Below are positions 1-6,889 of a DNA stretch of 7,060 nucleotides, one piece after another. The notes under the pieces are model-generated. The model was not told the origin of the DNA and did not search any database. It saw nothing but the letters and a program-made list of their open reading frames with translations. The stretch is from assembly GCA_910586745.1 (NCBI GenBank), contig CAJUJZ010000116.1:1-7060 (forward strand), written 5' to 3'. This DNA is from an uncultured Mucispirillum sp. (GTDB taxonomy: Bacteria > Chrysiogenota > Deferribacteres > Deferribacterales > Mucispirillaceae). How positions within the stretch are numbered: the first letter of the stretch is position 1; every line of letters begins with the position of its first letter. A program made the translations under genes and the position numbers.

Positions 1-523
1 ATGCATTAGAATCAGCAACAGCACCTTCAAACATTAAACCAGTTAACAAAGTAAAAGATATATAATAATTATATGTTTTAGTTACAAAATTTAATGTAAG
101 TTCTGGAAAGTTTTCCATATCTTTTATTGGATAATATTTAAGCATTTCTGCAACTTTTTCATTATTATTTATAGAAACTTTAGATTTTATTACACTTATA
201 AATAAATACTGCATATATAGCTTATTGCGAATACCATTAATATATGGTTCTAATAAACCTAATTTATTAAATATTATATATACAAAATCGCTTGTAATAT
301 AATAATCTGTTACATCCAACATATATTGATGATAGTTGTTGTTTGCTATATTATTTGAAAGTTCTTTAGATATATAATCAAGATTTACAAAGCCATTTTC
401 ATTATAATAATTTGTCTCATTATAATACTCTACTGCCAGTGATAATGGCTTATAGTTCACTATTATAAATGCTGCAATTAAAATTACAGGTATTAATAAT
501 AATAAATATTTCTTTTTATTCAC
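1..523 (-). CDS. Unrecognised membrane-anchored protein coupled to vgrG (3' end outside window)
   Basis: I do not recognise this protein. The frame opens with GTG at 523 and stays open for 174 codons until the window ends, so the C-terminus is missing. The first residues (NKKKY) are basic and are followed by an uninterrupted hydrophobic segment at about residues 6-22, which fits a signal anchor or uncleaved membrane helix with the rest outside the cytoplasm. The remainder is rich in Asn, Tyr and Ile. A second mildly hydrophobic stretch lies near residues 154-171. No catalytic motif, PAAR repeat, DUF4123-like or LysM-like pattern is visible. The GTG lies inside the last codons of vgrG (8-base overlap) and has its own GAGGTGG site, so translation is probably coupled to vgrG. 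Position directly after vgrG suggests T6SS cargo, an immunity protein or an accessory factor. This rests on context only. A GTG start is chosen because it alone fits the site and the anchor. Confidence 0.72.
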   Translation of the reverse strand, partial: MNKKKYLLLLIPVILIAAFIIVNYKPLSLAVEYYNETNYYNENGFVNLDYISKELSNNIANNNYHQYMLDVTDYYITSDFVYIIFNKLGLLEPYINGIRNKLYMQYLFISVIKSKVSINNNEKVAEMLKYYPIKDMENFPELTLNFVTKTYNYYISFTLLTGLMFEGAVADSNA

Positions 524-2900
524 TTACCACCTCGCCGCCTTTTACTGTTAAACCATTGGAATCTATAAGCACTTCCACTCCACCTGCTTTCATTGTGATA
601 CTGTCTGTTGCTATATTTACTTCAGTATCTCCAACTGTTATTACTGTAGAATTATCTGCACTAATAGAAACATCACTTTTAGCTGTAACAGAAAGGCTTT
701 CTGACTCTATACTACTTGATTTTTCACTTGAGACTGAAATTGTCTCTTTTACCATTGTAGACATATTTTTATTCACTGTCAAACTATATTCTCCCTCTGT
801 TGTAAGTGTAGTGTCCTTGTTTACCTGCTCTACTAAACTGCCTTTGATTACTGTCTTGCTTTCACCATCTATATTTACAGTCTTATCTAATGTAACACTT
901 TCTTCTAAATTGCCACCTATTATTACTTCCTTGTTTTTCCCAACATTTTCACTGCTGTCTATGGATACATTAATCTTATTACTTGCACCAACATTTAAGG
1001 TGTTAGAAAGACCAACTGCTGTATCCTTGCTTAATCCTACCACTGTTAAATATTCGCCACCTACATTCACATCTTTTAATCCTGCTATATTCTGGATATG
1101 TGCCTGTAAAATATTTTCTGTATGCGTACCTGTTACTTTGCTTGTTTTATTGTTTAATATTGTCTGGGCATAGTTATTCTGCACTAATTCTTCATAGTCT
1201 TTTTCTGCTTTTAAATAGATTTGCTCACTGTCTGGCAGGTTGCTCATTGTAAGCTCGTTTCTGCCCTGCTCTCCCCTGCCAACAGTTTTTGATGATAAGG
1301 ATGTTTTATGTTTAGATGATATTATCTCATTTTGAATTAATGACGGGCTTGACATATTATACAAACTCCCCGTAATTACTGGCCTGTTTATATCACCATC
1401 TATATAAGATATAATTACTTCATCACCCACTCTTGGAACTGCTATGAAGCCTGAATGATTGCTTGCGGCTGGACTTGCATATCTTAAATAGCAGCTGTGA
1501 GTATATTTATCATGATTTACTGAGCTGTCATCATATACGCTCTGCACTGACATTGATGAAAGACGAACACAAACTCTGCCATATTCATCTACGACTATGG
1601 TATTTCTTTCGCTGTCTATATCTTCACTTTTGCCAATTACTACACCTAATGTTACACCAAAAACATAAGGCTTATCTATATACTTCATTGTGTATGGCAT
1701 AGTGTTTGGTATTAAATATAATTCATTACTATACATAGAATATAAGGATGGCTCATGCTCTAATAGTCTGCCTCCCTGCTCACTTTTATCATGATAATAA
1801 TGCTCTATACCTGTTATACGATATGTGTTTTCTTCATCTGAACTTGTTACTGTTAATACATCATTGATATTTAAGGATAATATATTACTTTTTGCTTTAA
1901 TCTTTGTACGCTCTACATCTCTGCTTAATAAACTTAATGTTGACTGAAACTGAAGACCATTTCTATATGCTCTCTCAGTGAAACTTGCAGTGCTTAAATC
2001 TTGATGAAGGGCATAAGCCGTTAATTTATCACGGTTATCTACCTCCCTTTTGCTCCAGTAATTCTGGCTTAAGCATAACTCATCTAAATGGGGTATACAT
2101 GCATTACTGCTGCTGAATATACTCCATAAACTGCCCATTGACATACCTCTTTCTATATGAGATATACATAAGCTTGACAAATAGTTATCACTGGACGGGT
2201 TATAAGGATAGGTTACATGCTTAGAAATTTCTGACATATTAAGCTTGTTATTTTTTAAGTCAAAATCTGATTTCTGCACTGAATCATAAAAATAAATACC
2301 TTCTGCGTTTTCCACAAAATATATGCCGTAATTACTGCACAATCTTAATAAAAAGTCTAAATCACTTTCGTTATACTGGCTTATATATTCTTCCTGTTTA
2401 AAGCTGTTTTGAATACGAGAAAAATCAAAAGGAATACTTACCGGGCCTTTGGAATTTTCATAAATTATCTGCAATACATCAAGCACACTTTTATTATTAT
2501 ATATTCTATAAGCTTTATTATAACTTAAACGCATAAGCTGAGATGATATTACCATTCGGTAATAATACCTGTGCTCTTTTGTAAAATTGCTGCATAATTC
2601 TTTATCACCTAAATATACAGCCTCTTTTACTATGCCTTTAAAAAGCCTGGTTACTGATTGTTTTTCTGCCATATTAGTATATGATGGGTCATTGATATAT
2701 ACACGAACATTCATATCTAAAATGCCATAAATTCCATTACTTAATGGCTCATTAGATACCCCCTCATAATAACAGATACACTCTATATGGTATGGATAAT
2801 CTAAACGCTCAATTATCTTTGCTTCTGATATTCTGAACTTATGTGCAGGTGCTTCCCTGCTTGTAAAAATTATTTCACTTAATAATTTATCTGCTTTCAT
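516..2900 (-). CDS. vgrG: Type VI secretion system tip (spike) protein VgrG
   Basis: VgrG forms the trimeric spike on the Hcp tube of the contractile T6SS and carries effectors into target cells. Numbering from the upstream ATG at 2912, residues 1-400 match the gp27-like hub, ending in the typical NDVLTVTSSDE and YRITGIEHYYHD segment. Residues 415-520 are the gp5 OB-fold, with GRVCVRL and the hallmark VPRVGDEVIISYIDGD then RPVITGSLYN. Residues 560-575 (SEQIYLKAEKDYEEL) are the usual linker. About 595-795 is the repetitive, Ser/Thr/Val/Gly-rich beta-helical needle ending SITMKAGG and GLTVKGG. There is no C-terminal extension, so this is a plain structural VgrG and not an 'evolved' toxin fusion. 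ATG at 2900 (protein starting MKADKLLSE, 794 aa) is preferred over 2912 because GGAG at 2907-2910 is spaced six bases before it, whereas 2912 has no site. The following gene overlaps its end by 8 bases. Confidence 0.95.
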   Translation of the reverse strand: MKADKLLSEIIFTSREAPAHKFRISEAKIIERLDYPYHIECICYYEGVSNEPLSNGIYGILDMNVRVYINDPSYTNMAEKQSVTRLFKGIVKEAVYLGDKELCSNFTKEHRYYYRMVISSQLMRLSYNKAYRIYNNKSVLDVLQIIYENSKGPVSIPFDFSRIQNSFKQEEYISQYNESDLDFLLRLCSNYGIYFVENAEGIYFYDSVQKSDFDLKNNKLNMSEISKHVTYPYNPSSDNYLSSLCISHIERGMSMGSLWSIFSSSNACIPHLDELCLSQNYWSKREVDNRDKLTAYALHQDLSTASFTERAYRNGLQFQSTLSLLSRDVERTKIKAKSNILSLNINDVLTVTSSDEENTYRITGIEHYYHDKSEQGGRLLEHEPSLYSMYSNELYLIPNTMPYTMKYIDKPYVFGVTLGVVIGKSEDIDSERNTIVVDEYGRVCVRLSSMSVQSVYDDSSVNHDKYTHSCYLRYASPAASNHSGFIAVPRVGDEVIISYIDGDINRPVITGSLYNMSSPSLIQNEIISSKHKTSLSSKTVGRGEQGRNELTMSNLPDSEQIYLKAEKDYEELVQNNYAQTILNNKTSKVTGTHTENILQAHIQNIAGLKDVNVGGEYLTVVGLSKDTAVGLSNTLNVGASNKINVSIDSSENVGKNKEVIIGGNLEESVTLDKTVNIDGESKTVIKGSLVEQVNKDTTLTTEGEYSLTVNKNMSTMVKETISVSSEKSSSIESESLSVTAKSDVSISADNSTVITVGDTEVNIATDSITMKAGGVEVLIDSNGLTVKGGEVVSE
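527..533 (-). promoter_or_regulatory. Ribosome binding site for the GTG-started gene, inside vgrG
   Basis: GAGGTGG on the minus strand lies three bases before the GTG at 523 and matches the anti-Shine-Dalgarno sequence over GAGGTG. It sits within the final codons of vgrG. It supports the unusual GTG start and translational coupling of the two genes. Confidence 0.6.
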
Positions 2901-2906
2901 AATCAT

Positions 2907-2910
2907 CTCC
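2907..2910 (-). promoter_or_regulatory. Ribosome binding site that decides the vgrG start
   Basis: GGAG on the minus strand is six bases before the ATG at 2900. It overlaps the more upstream in-frame ATG codons at 2912 and 2906, which have only AT-rich sequence before them. This favours a start at 2900. Confidence 0.6.
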
Positions 2911-3006
2911 ATATTGTTTATAATATATAAAAATTTACTCTTATATAGATGCTTATAGTTACATTGTTATAAATAAATTATACGATATATATCTTTTTGT
3001 TAATTC

Positions 3007-3036
3007 AATATAATACAATAAATTAAAATTTGTCAA
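3007..3036 (-). promoter_or_regulatory. Candidate sigma-70 promoter for vgrG
   Basis: The minus strand has a perfect -35 box, TTGACA (3031-3036), an 18-base spacer and TATATT (3007-3012; five of six consensus bases). Initiation near base 3000 would leave a leader of about 100 bases before vgrG. A perfect TATAAT lies further downstream at 2977-2982, but its best -35 (TTGAAT, 3003-3008) is 20 bases away, so it is a weaker alternative. Chance matches are frequent in DNA this AT-rich. Confidence 0.5.
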
Positions 3037-3385
3037 CAAAATTATTTCATTAATTATTAAGTTATGATTTAAAGCGATTATCTAAAATATATATAGTTAA
3101 TAAACAAATTTATTAATTTATCAATGGTTTATAGAAATTACTAAATATAAATTATGAATTAAAAATAAATTAAAATAATGTATTATAAGCAATTACAACA
3201 TATTATATAATTAACAAATATACTCCCTAATTCTTGTATTGCAATCTTAAGATACAGTATTATTAAAAAAAGATTTCTTCAAAGACACCAAATAATATAT
3301 AATCTGTATTTTTAGAACAATTTGAATATACAGCAGCTGTAAGCAGGAAAATAAATATCTATAATAAAAATGATAATATGCTGCT

Positions 3386-3422
3386 AAAAAATAGTATGTT
3401 TTAATAAATCTTTTATTAAAAC
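3386..3422 (-). terminator. Possible terminator of the radical SAM-methyltransferase operon
   Basis: Reading the minus strand, GTTTTAATAAA (3422-3412), a 3-base loop AGA and TTTATTAAAAC (3408-3398) form a perfect 11-bp stem. After six bases (ATACTA) comes a run of six T (3391-3386). It lies about 50 bases past the methyltransferase stop. The stem has a single G-C pair and the T-run is displaced, so it may be weak or only a processing or stability hairpin. Confidence 0.4.
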
Positions 3423-3472
3423 CTTTATTATTTTCAGCTTTCTGCATATCTTACATACAATCATATAAAATA

Positions 3473-4150
3473 TTAATATTTTACTGCTTTTGTTGCAGGC
3501 TGGTATCTTGCACCTAATGAAACTAAACTTGATATGGAAAAACCTGCGTTTACAAGGCTTTCTTTTATACTTTTGCCAGAAGCATAAGTTGTTAATACTC
3601 CACCTGTTTCTAAAAGAGAATGCAGCTTGCAGAACATATTATCGCTCCACATTTCGCTGTTATGCTTTTTAGAAAATGGGTCAAAATATATAACATCAAA
3701 CTTATGATTTAATGAATAAATAAAATCTACTGCATCTTGAATATATAATTCCATTGAAAAATTATCTACCAGTTTATTATCCAAAAGACTGCGGACTACT
3801 TTATAACCATTTGCAGGCATTAAAATATGGGTATTTTTAACTATATTTATAAGAGCAGCATCTTTTTCAACAGATACTGCATGTATTCTGTTTGTAATAC
3901 CGCTTTTTAATGCTTCATCAAATGTTACTGCCAAATTAAGACCTACACCAAAGCATATATCTAAAAGCCTTATATCTTTTTCTCTAGCTCTATCTATTAT
4001 ACTTGTGCCATTTACAAATTTATGCAGACTTTCAGTATATGCACCTACTGATTTTGTTTTGTAGGATTCATTATACTCCATACTGTAAAATGTATATGAG
4101 CCATCATGCGTATTTATTATCTTCTTATTGCCGTATATACATACAGGCAT
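3473..4150 (-). CDS. mnmD: MnmD/MnmC2-type tRNA (5-methylaminomethyl-2-thiouridine) methyltransferase
   Basis: This is an SAM-dependent methyltransferase of the DUF752 family, the methyltransferase half of MnmC. In known members it methylates 5-aminomethyl-uridine at wobble position 34 of tRNAs to mnm5U. The N-terminal family signature is present: DGSYTFYSMEYNESY (residues 16-30) and SVGAYTESLHKF (34-45). The SAM-binding glycine loop is LLDICFGVGLN (62-72), with an acidic residue in QDAVDF (138-143). The catalytic-region motif YFDPFSKKHNSEMW spans 155-168 (D157) and is followed by GGVLTTYASG (183-192). At 225 residues it lacks the FAD oxidase domain of bifunctional MnmC, as in Aquifex-type MnmD. 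It begins seven bases after the radical SAM stop, with AGGA only two bases before its ATG, so coupled translation is likely. The family call is strong. The exact tRNA substrate is inferred. Confidence 0.82.
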   Translation of the reverse strand: MPVCIYGNKKIINTHDGSYTFYSMEYNESYKTKSVGAYTESLHKFVNGTSIIDRAREKDIRLLDICFGVGLNLAVTFDEALKSGITNRIHAVSVEKDAALINIVKNTHILMPANGYKVVRSLLDNKLVDNFSMELYIQDAVDFIYSLNHKFDVIYFDPFSKKHNSEMWSDNMFCKLHSLLETGGVLTTYASGKSIKESLVNAGFSISSLVSLGARYQPATKAVKY

Positions 4151-4157
4151 ATTCCTA

Positions 4158-5468
4158 TTAAATATGGCTCTTCCCCTTTTTAGGCGGTCTCAAATCTGGA
4201 TAACATGCAGGTGTATGAAAATCCTTCTTCATTCTATTAAAATAACCAAACTGTATTTCTGGGCATCTTTTTTTAATAAGTTTCATCATATTTTTTATAC
4301 CGTGTATTTCGTCCGCCTTTAACTGCAGGCTTGAAAGCAAAAGCTCTGCATCTATATTTAAATTACGCATCTGTATTAAATCAACTTTATGATTTTCTAC
4401 AAAATCAAGAAGTGCAGATGTTTCTGATGCCCTGTCATTTACTCCAGGAAATGTTAATAAGTTAAGCTGTAAAAATACCCCTGCCTGCTTAATTAATTCT
4501 ACACTTTTTACTACATCTTTCAATTTATATGTGCGTGGGCGGTAATAAGCATTATATGTGCTTTCTATTACAGAATTTAAGCTGACTCTTACACTGTCCA
4601 CTCCAGCATCCAGCACTTTTGCTACATTATCAGGTATAGAGCAGTTAGAGTTAAAATTCACTGTTAAGTTTGGATTTTCTCTTTTTATAATTTTTACTGC
4701 CTTTGCAATATTATCTGCAGCAAGACACGGGTCACCTTCACAACCCTGACCAAAACTTACAAGGGGGTCTTTCGCTTTCTCACCATGGCGAAGTGCCACT
4801 TCTGCAATTTCTTCAGCCGTTGGTGCAAAAGTTATTCTATTCTGTGGCGATGGACAGCATTCTGAAACCTGTAATGAAATACAGCCTACACAGGAACTGT
4901 TACATGCAGGGCTTGTTGGAATAGGACATTCCCACCTAGGATAAAATACATTTTTTGCAGCTGTGCAGTGGTACTCTGTGGCACATTTCCTAAGCTGATT
5001 ATAAAGCCTGTTTTCTGGAGAGTTTTTTATAAATTCATCAACCTGTTTATCAAAATTACATGAAAAATCATAATTTTTAGGGTCCCACTTAGAGATATTA
5101 TCTATCTGTATTGCAGGTACCACAAAGTAACCGTCAAGGTAACCTACAGCAGTATATGCAAAAAGCGGCATAGTGTAATCTCTAGTTTTTCTATAAGCTG
5201 GTAAAAAAAGCCTTAAAAAACCGGGAGATAAAAATACACTTACTGCATAGCCCTCTCTAAACTCCACCATATTCGCCTTATTTTCATCATAGGCGATTGG
5301 ATGAGTATGTGGCATAAAATAAAGCCTTGATGATTCTGGAAGCCTTATAAGCTCTGTTTCATAAGGAATAAAATCATAAGGGCCGCTGCGAACAGCCATT
5401 TTTAGTTCTGGATGGTCAAATATTTCGCCTTTTTCATTAGCATATACTAGATTTGGGATTTTATACAA
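4158..5468 (-). CDS. Radical SAM protein with a long N-terminal domain, function unknown
   Basis: This 436-residue protein carries the radical SAM cluster motif CX3CX2C as CNSSCVGC (C189, C193, C196), which binds a 4Fe-4S cluster that cleaves S-adenosylmethionine. The glycine-rich SAM-contact region is FGQGCEGDP (239-247). Later strands follow at VRVSLNSV (293-300) and LLTFPGVND (337-345), ending near CYPDLRPPKKGK. Residues 1-180 form a separate N-terminal domain containing LPESSRLYFMPHTHP and LFAYTAVGYLDGYFVVPAIQID. I recall similar full-length proteins in delta-proteobacteria such as Geobacter, with unassigned role. Extra cysteines flank the motif (C181, C204, C205, C243, C248, C422), so an auxiliary cluster is possible. 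The start is TTG at 5468, supported by AGAGGT seven bases upstream; the first in-frame ATG comes 23 codons later. It is first in an operon with the methyltransferase gene. A joint role in tRNA modification is speculative. Confidence 0.85.
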   Translation of the reverse strand: MYKIPNLVYANEKGEIFDHPELKMAVRSGPYDFIPYETELIRLPESSRLYFMPHTHPIAYDENKANMVEFREGYAVSVFLSPGFLRLFLPAYRKTRDYTMPLFAYTAVGYLDGYFVVPAIQIDNISKWDPKNYDFSCNFDKQVDEFIKNSPENRLYNQLRKCATEYHCTAAKNVFYPRWECPIPTSPACNSSCVGCISLQVSECCPSPQNRITFAPTAEEIAEVALRHGEKAKDPLVSFGQGCEGDPCLAADNIAKAVKIIKRENPNLTVNFNSNCSIPDNVAKVLDAGVDSVRVSLNSVIESTYNAYYRPRTYKLKDVVKSVELIKQAGVFLQLNLLTFPGVNDRASETSALLDFVENHKVDLIQMRNLNIDAELLLSSLQLKADEIHGIKNMMKLIKKRCPEIQFGYFNRMKKDFHTPACYPDLRPPKKGKSHI

Positions 5469-5474
5469 AACTTT

Positions 5475-5480
5475 ACCTCT
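5475..5480 (-). promoter_or_regulatory. Ribosome binding site supporting a TTG start for the radical SAM gene
   Basis: AGAGGT on the minus strand is seven bases before TTG at 5468. No ATG is available nearby in frame, and the following residues (YKIPNLVYANEKGE) look like normal coding sequence. TTG is therefore the likely initiator. Confidence 0.6.
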
Positions 5481-5491
5481 ACAATTTTTTA

Positions 5492-5520
5492 TATATATAA
5501 CAAAAAAATTATTTTTTTAA
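5492..5520 (-). promoter_or_regulatory. Weak candidate promoter for the radical SAM operon
   Basis: The minus strand shows TTAAAA (5515-5520), a 17-base spacer and TATATA (5492-5497), each four of six to consensus. Initiation near 5485 would leave a short leader just ahead of the ribosome binding site. The sequence is almost pure A/T, so several registers fit equally well. Confidence 0.28.
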
Positions 5521-5544
5521 AACATAAAAATTAAGTAAAATATA

Positions 5545-5573
5545 TTGAACTTTATTTAAAAAAATAATATGAT
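5545..5573 (+). promoter_or_regulatory. Sigma-70 promoter of eno
   Basis: TTGAAC (5545-5550), a 17-base spacer and TATGAT (5568-5573) match the housekeeping consensus at four and five of six bases with ideal spacing. Initiation near 5580 gives a leader of about 20 bases. An A7/T7-rich tract at 5502-5540 lies just upstream and could act as an UP element. Confidence 0.65.
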
Positions 5574-5590
5574 ACCATAATTTAATGAAT

Positions 5591-5596
5591 GGAGGT
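5591..5596 (+). promoter_or_regulatory. Strong ribosome binding site of eno
   Basis: GGAGGT, a near-perfect Shine-Dalgarno sequence, is five bases before the eno ATG at 5602. It fixes the start and fits high expression. Confidence 0.8.
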
Positions 5597-5601
5597 TCAT
5601 A

Positions 5602-6888
5602 ATGACTGATATTATTGATGTATTTGCAAGAGAAATTATTGATTCCAGAGGCAACCCTACTGTTGAAGTGGAAGTTACTACAAGCGGTGGTGTTGCAGGC
5701 AGAGCAGCTGTGCCATCTGGTGCTTCTACTGGTAAATTTGAAGCAGTTGAACTTAGAGACGGCGATAAATCACGCTATCTTGGTAAAGGCGTGCAGACTG
5801 CAGTTAAAAATGTTAATGAAATTATATGTCAGGAATTAGAAGGTATAGATGTATGCGAACAAAAACTTATTGATGAAGTGCTTTTACAGCTTGATGGCAC
5901 TGATAATAAATCAAAACTTGGTGCAAATGCAATATTAGGCGTCTCTATGGCTTGTGCAAAAGCTGCAGCTGAATCATGCGGGCTTCCATTATACCGCTAT
6001 TTAGGCGGCGTATTCGCTCACACATTACCTGTGCCTATGATGAATATTTTAAACGGTGGAAAACATGCCGATAATAATGTAGATATTCAAGAATTTATGG
6101 TTATGCCGACAGGTGCAGGCTCTTTTAAAGAAGCATTAAGAATGGGGGCTGAAACTTTCCATGCTCTTAAAAAAGTACTCCATGATAAAGGCTTAAATAC
6201 TGCTGTTGGTGATGAAGGCGGCTTTGCTCCTAACCTTAAATCAAACGAAGAAGCTCTTGAAGTTATTATAAAGGCAATAGAAACTGCAGGATACAAACCT
6301 GGCGATGAGATTATGATTGCCCTTGATGTTGCTTCAAGCGAACTTTATAAAGACGGTTTCTACTACTTAAATGCTGAAAGCTCTCCTAAAAAAACAGCTG
6401 AAGAAATGATAGAATACTACACTTATCTTACAAGCAAATACCCTATTATATCAATAGAAGACGGACTTGATGAAGAAGACTGGAATGGCTGGAAAAAATT
6501 AACTGATGCTCTTGGTAAAAAAGTGCAGCTTGTAGGCGATGATTTATTTGTTACAAATACTCGCAGATTAGTTCAAGGCATTGACCAAAAAGTTGGTAAT
6601 GCTATACTTGTAAAAGTTAACCAAATAGGCACCATTACTGAAACTTTAGATGCAGTAGAAACTGCAAAAAAAGCAGGATATACAGCAATTATCTCTCACA
6701 GGTCTGGTGAAACAGAAGATACTACTATTGCTGATTTAGCAGTAGCTACAAATGCTGGACAGATTAAAACAGGCGCTCCATCAAGAACTGATAGAGTGGC
6801 TAAATATAACCAGCTTTTAAGAATTGAAGAAGATTTACTTGATTCTTCTGATTATCTTGGAAAAGCAGCTTTTTACAACTTAAGATAA
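5602..6888 (+). CDS. eno: Enolase (phosphopyruvate hydratase)
   Basis: Enolase interconverts 2-phosphoglycerate and phosphoenolpyruvate in glycolysis and gluconeogenesis, in the cytoplasm. The 428-residue length and full motif set are normal for bacterial enolase. The N-terminus has AREIIDSRGNPTVEVEV and the mobile loop SGASTGKFEA (39-48). GDEGGFAP (203-210) carries the proton-transfer E205. The Mg2+ ligands are D242 (LDVASSE), E286 (SIEDGL) and D313 (VGDDLF). The signature ILVKVNQIGTITET (335-348) holds the catalytic lysine K338. SHRSGETED begins at S365 (H366), and K389 lies in IKTGAPSRTDR. No key residue is missing. The start is fixed by GGAGGT and the conserved N-terminus. It has its own promoter and terminator and so appears monocistronic, diverging from the radical SAM gene across about 130 bases. 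No role in the T6SS or the tRNA module is implied. Confidence 0.99.
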   Translation: MTDIIDVFAREIIDSRGNPTVEVEVTTSGGVAGRAAVPSGASTGKFEAVELRDGDKSRYLGKGVQTAVKNVNEIICQELEGIDVCEQKLIDEVLLQLDGTDNKSKLGANAILGVSMACAKAAAESCGLPLYRYLGGVFAHTLPVPMMNILNGGKHADNNVDIQEFMVMPTGAGSFKEALRMGAETFHALKKVLHDKGLNTAVGDEGGFAPNLKSNEEALEVIIKAIETAGYKPGDEIMIALDVASSELYKDGFYYLNAESSPKKTAEEMIEYYTYLTSKYPIISIEDGLDEEDWNGWKKLTDALGKKVQLVGDDLFVTNTRRLVQGIDQKVGNAILVKVNQIGTITETLDAVETAKKAGYTAIISHRSGETEDTTIADLAVATNAGQIKTGAPSRTDRVAKYNQLLRIEEDLLDSSDYLGKAAFYNLR

Positions 6889-6889
6889 T

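Larger units (their letters stand above)
2913..3472. other. Gene-free AT-rich stretch between vgrG and the methyltransferase gene
   Basis: About 560 bases of very AT-rich, low-complexity sequence with stops in all frames. The only longer frame (minus, 3447-3247, 66 codons) lacks a ribosome binding site and gives a Tyr/Phe/Ile-rich translation without recognisable features, so I do not call it. Supported content is the vgrG promoter at 3007-3036, a perfect hairpin at 3398-3422, and minor palindromes at 3244-3253 (ATCTTAAGAT), 3330-3340 and 2984-2993. I see no tRNA, rRNA or insertion-sequence signature. Confidence 0.6.

Noticed and set aside
516..1150. VgrG C-terminal repeats considered as a toxin or adhesin domain
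   Set aside because: The short alternating Val/Gly/Ser pattern and the ending SITMKAGG...GLTVKGG are typical of the gp5-like beta-helical needle, with no extra domain.
469..1173. A 234-codon plus-strand frame antisense to the end of vgrG
   Set aside because: It mirrors the repetitive Ser/Thr/Val-rich needle codons, which give a hydrophobic, Leu/Thr/Ser-rich translation. It has no clear ribosome binding site and the minus-strand protein is unmistakably VgrG.
3247..3447. A 66-codon minus-strand frame in the gene-free stretch
   Set aside because: There is no Shine-Dalgarno sequence before the ATG, the composition is Tyr/Phe/Ile-rich as expected of random AT-rich DNA, and it overlaps the perfect hairpin at 3398-3422.
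2913..3472. CRISPR array, tRNA or insertion sequence in the AT-rich gap
   Set aside because: No regularly spaced direct repeats, cloverleaf, or terminal inverted repeats flanking a transposase were found.
4558..4924. Plus-strand frames opposite the radical SAM gene
   Set aside because: They are antisense shadows across the conserved cluster-binding region and have no independent signals.
5585..5602. Five-codon leader frame (MNGGS) ending in TAATG overlapping the eno start
   Set aside because: Its ATG would lie only a few bases after the predicted transcription start with no ribosome binding site, and the frame simply reads through the eno Shine-Dalgarno sequence. Likely coincidence.
6087..6296. 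Minus-strand frame inside eno
   Set aside because: It is a shadow of the conserved enolase reading frame with no start signals.
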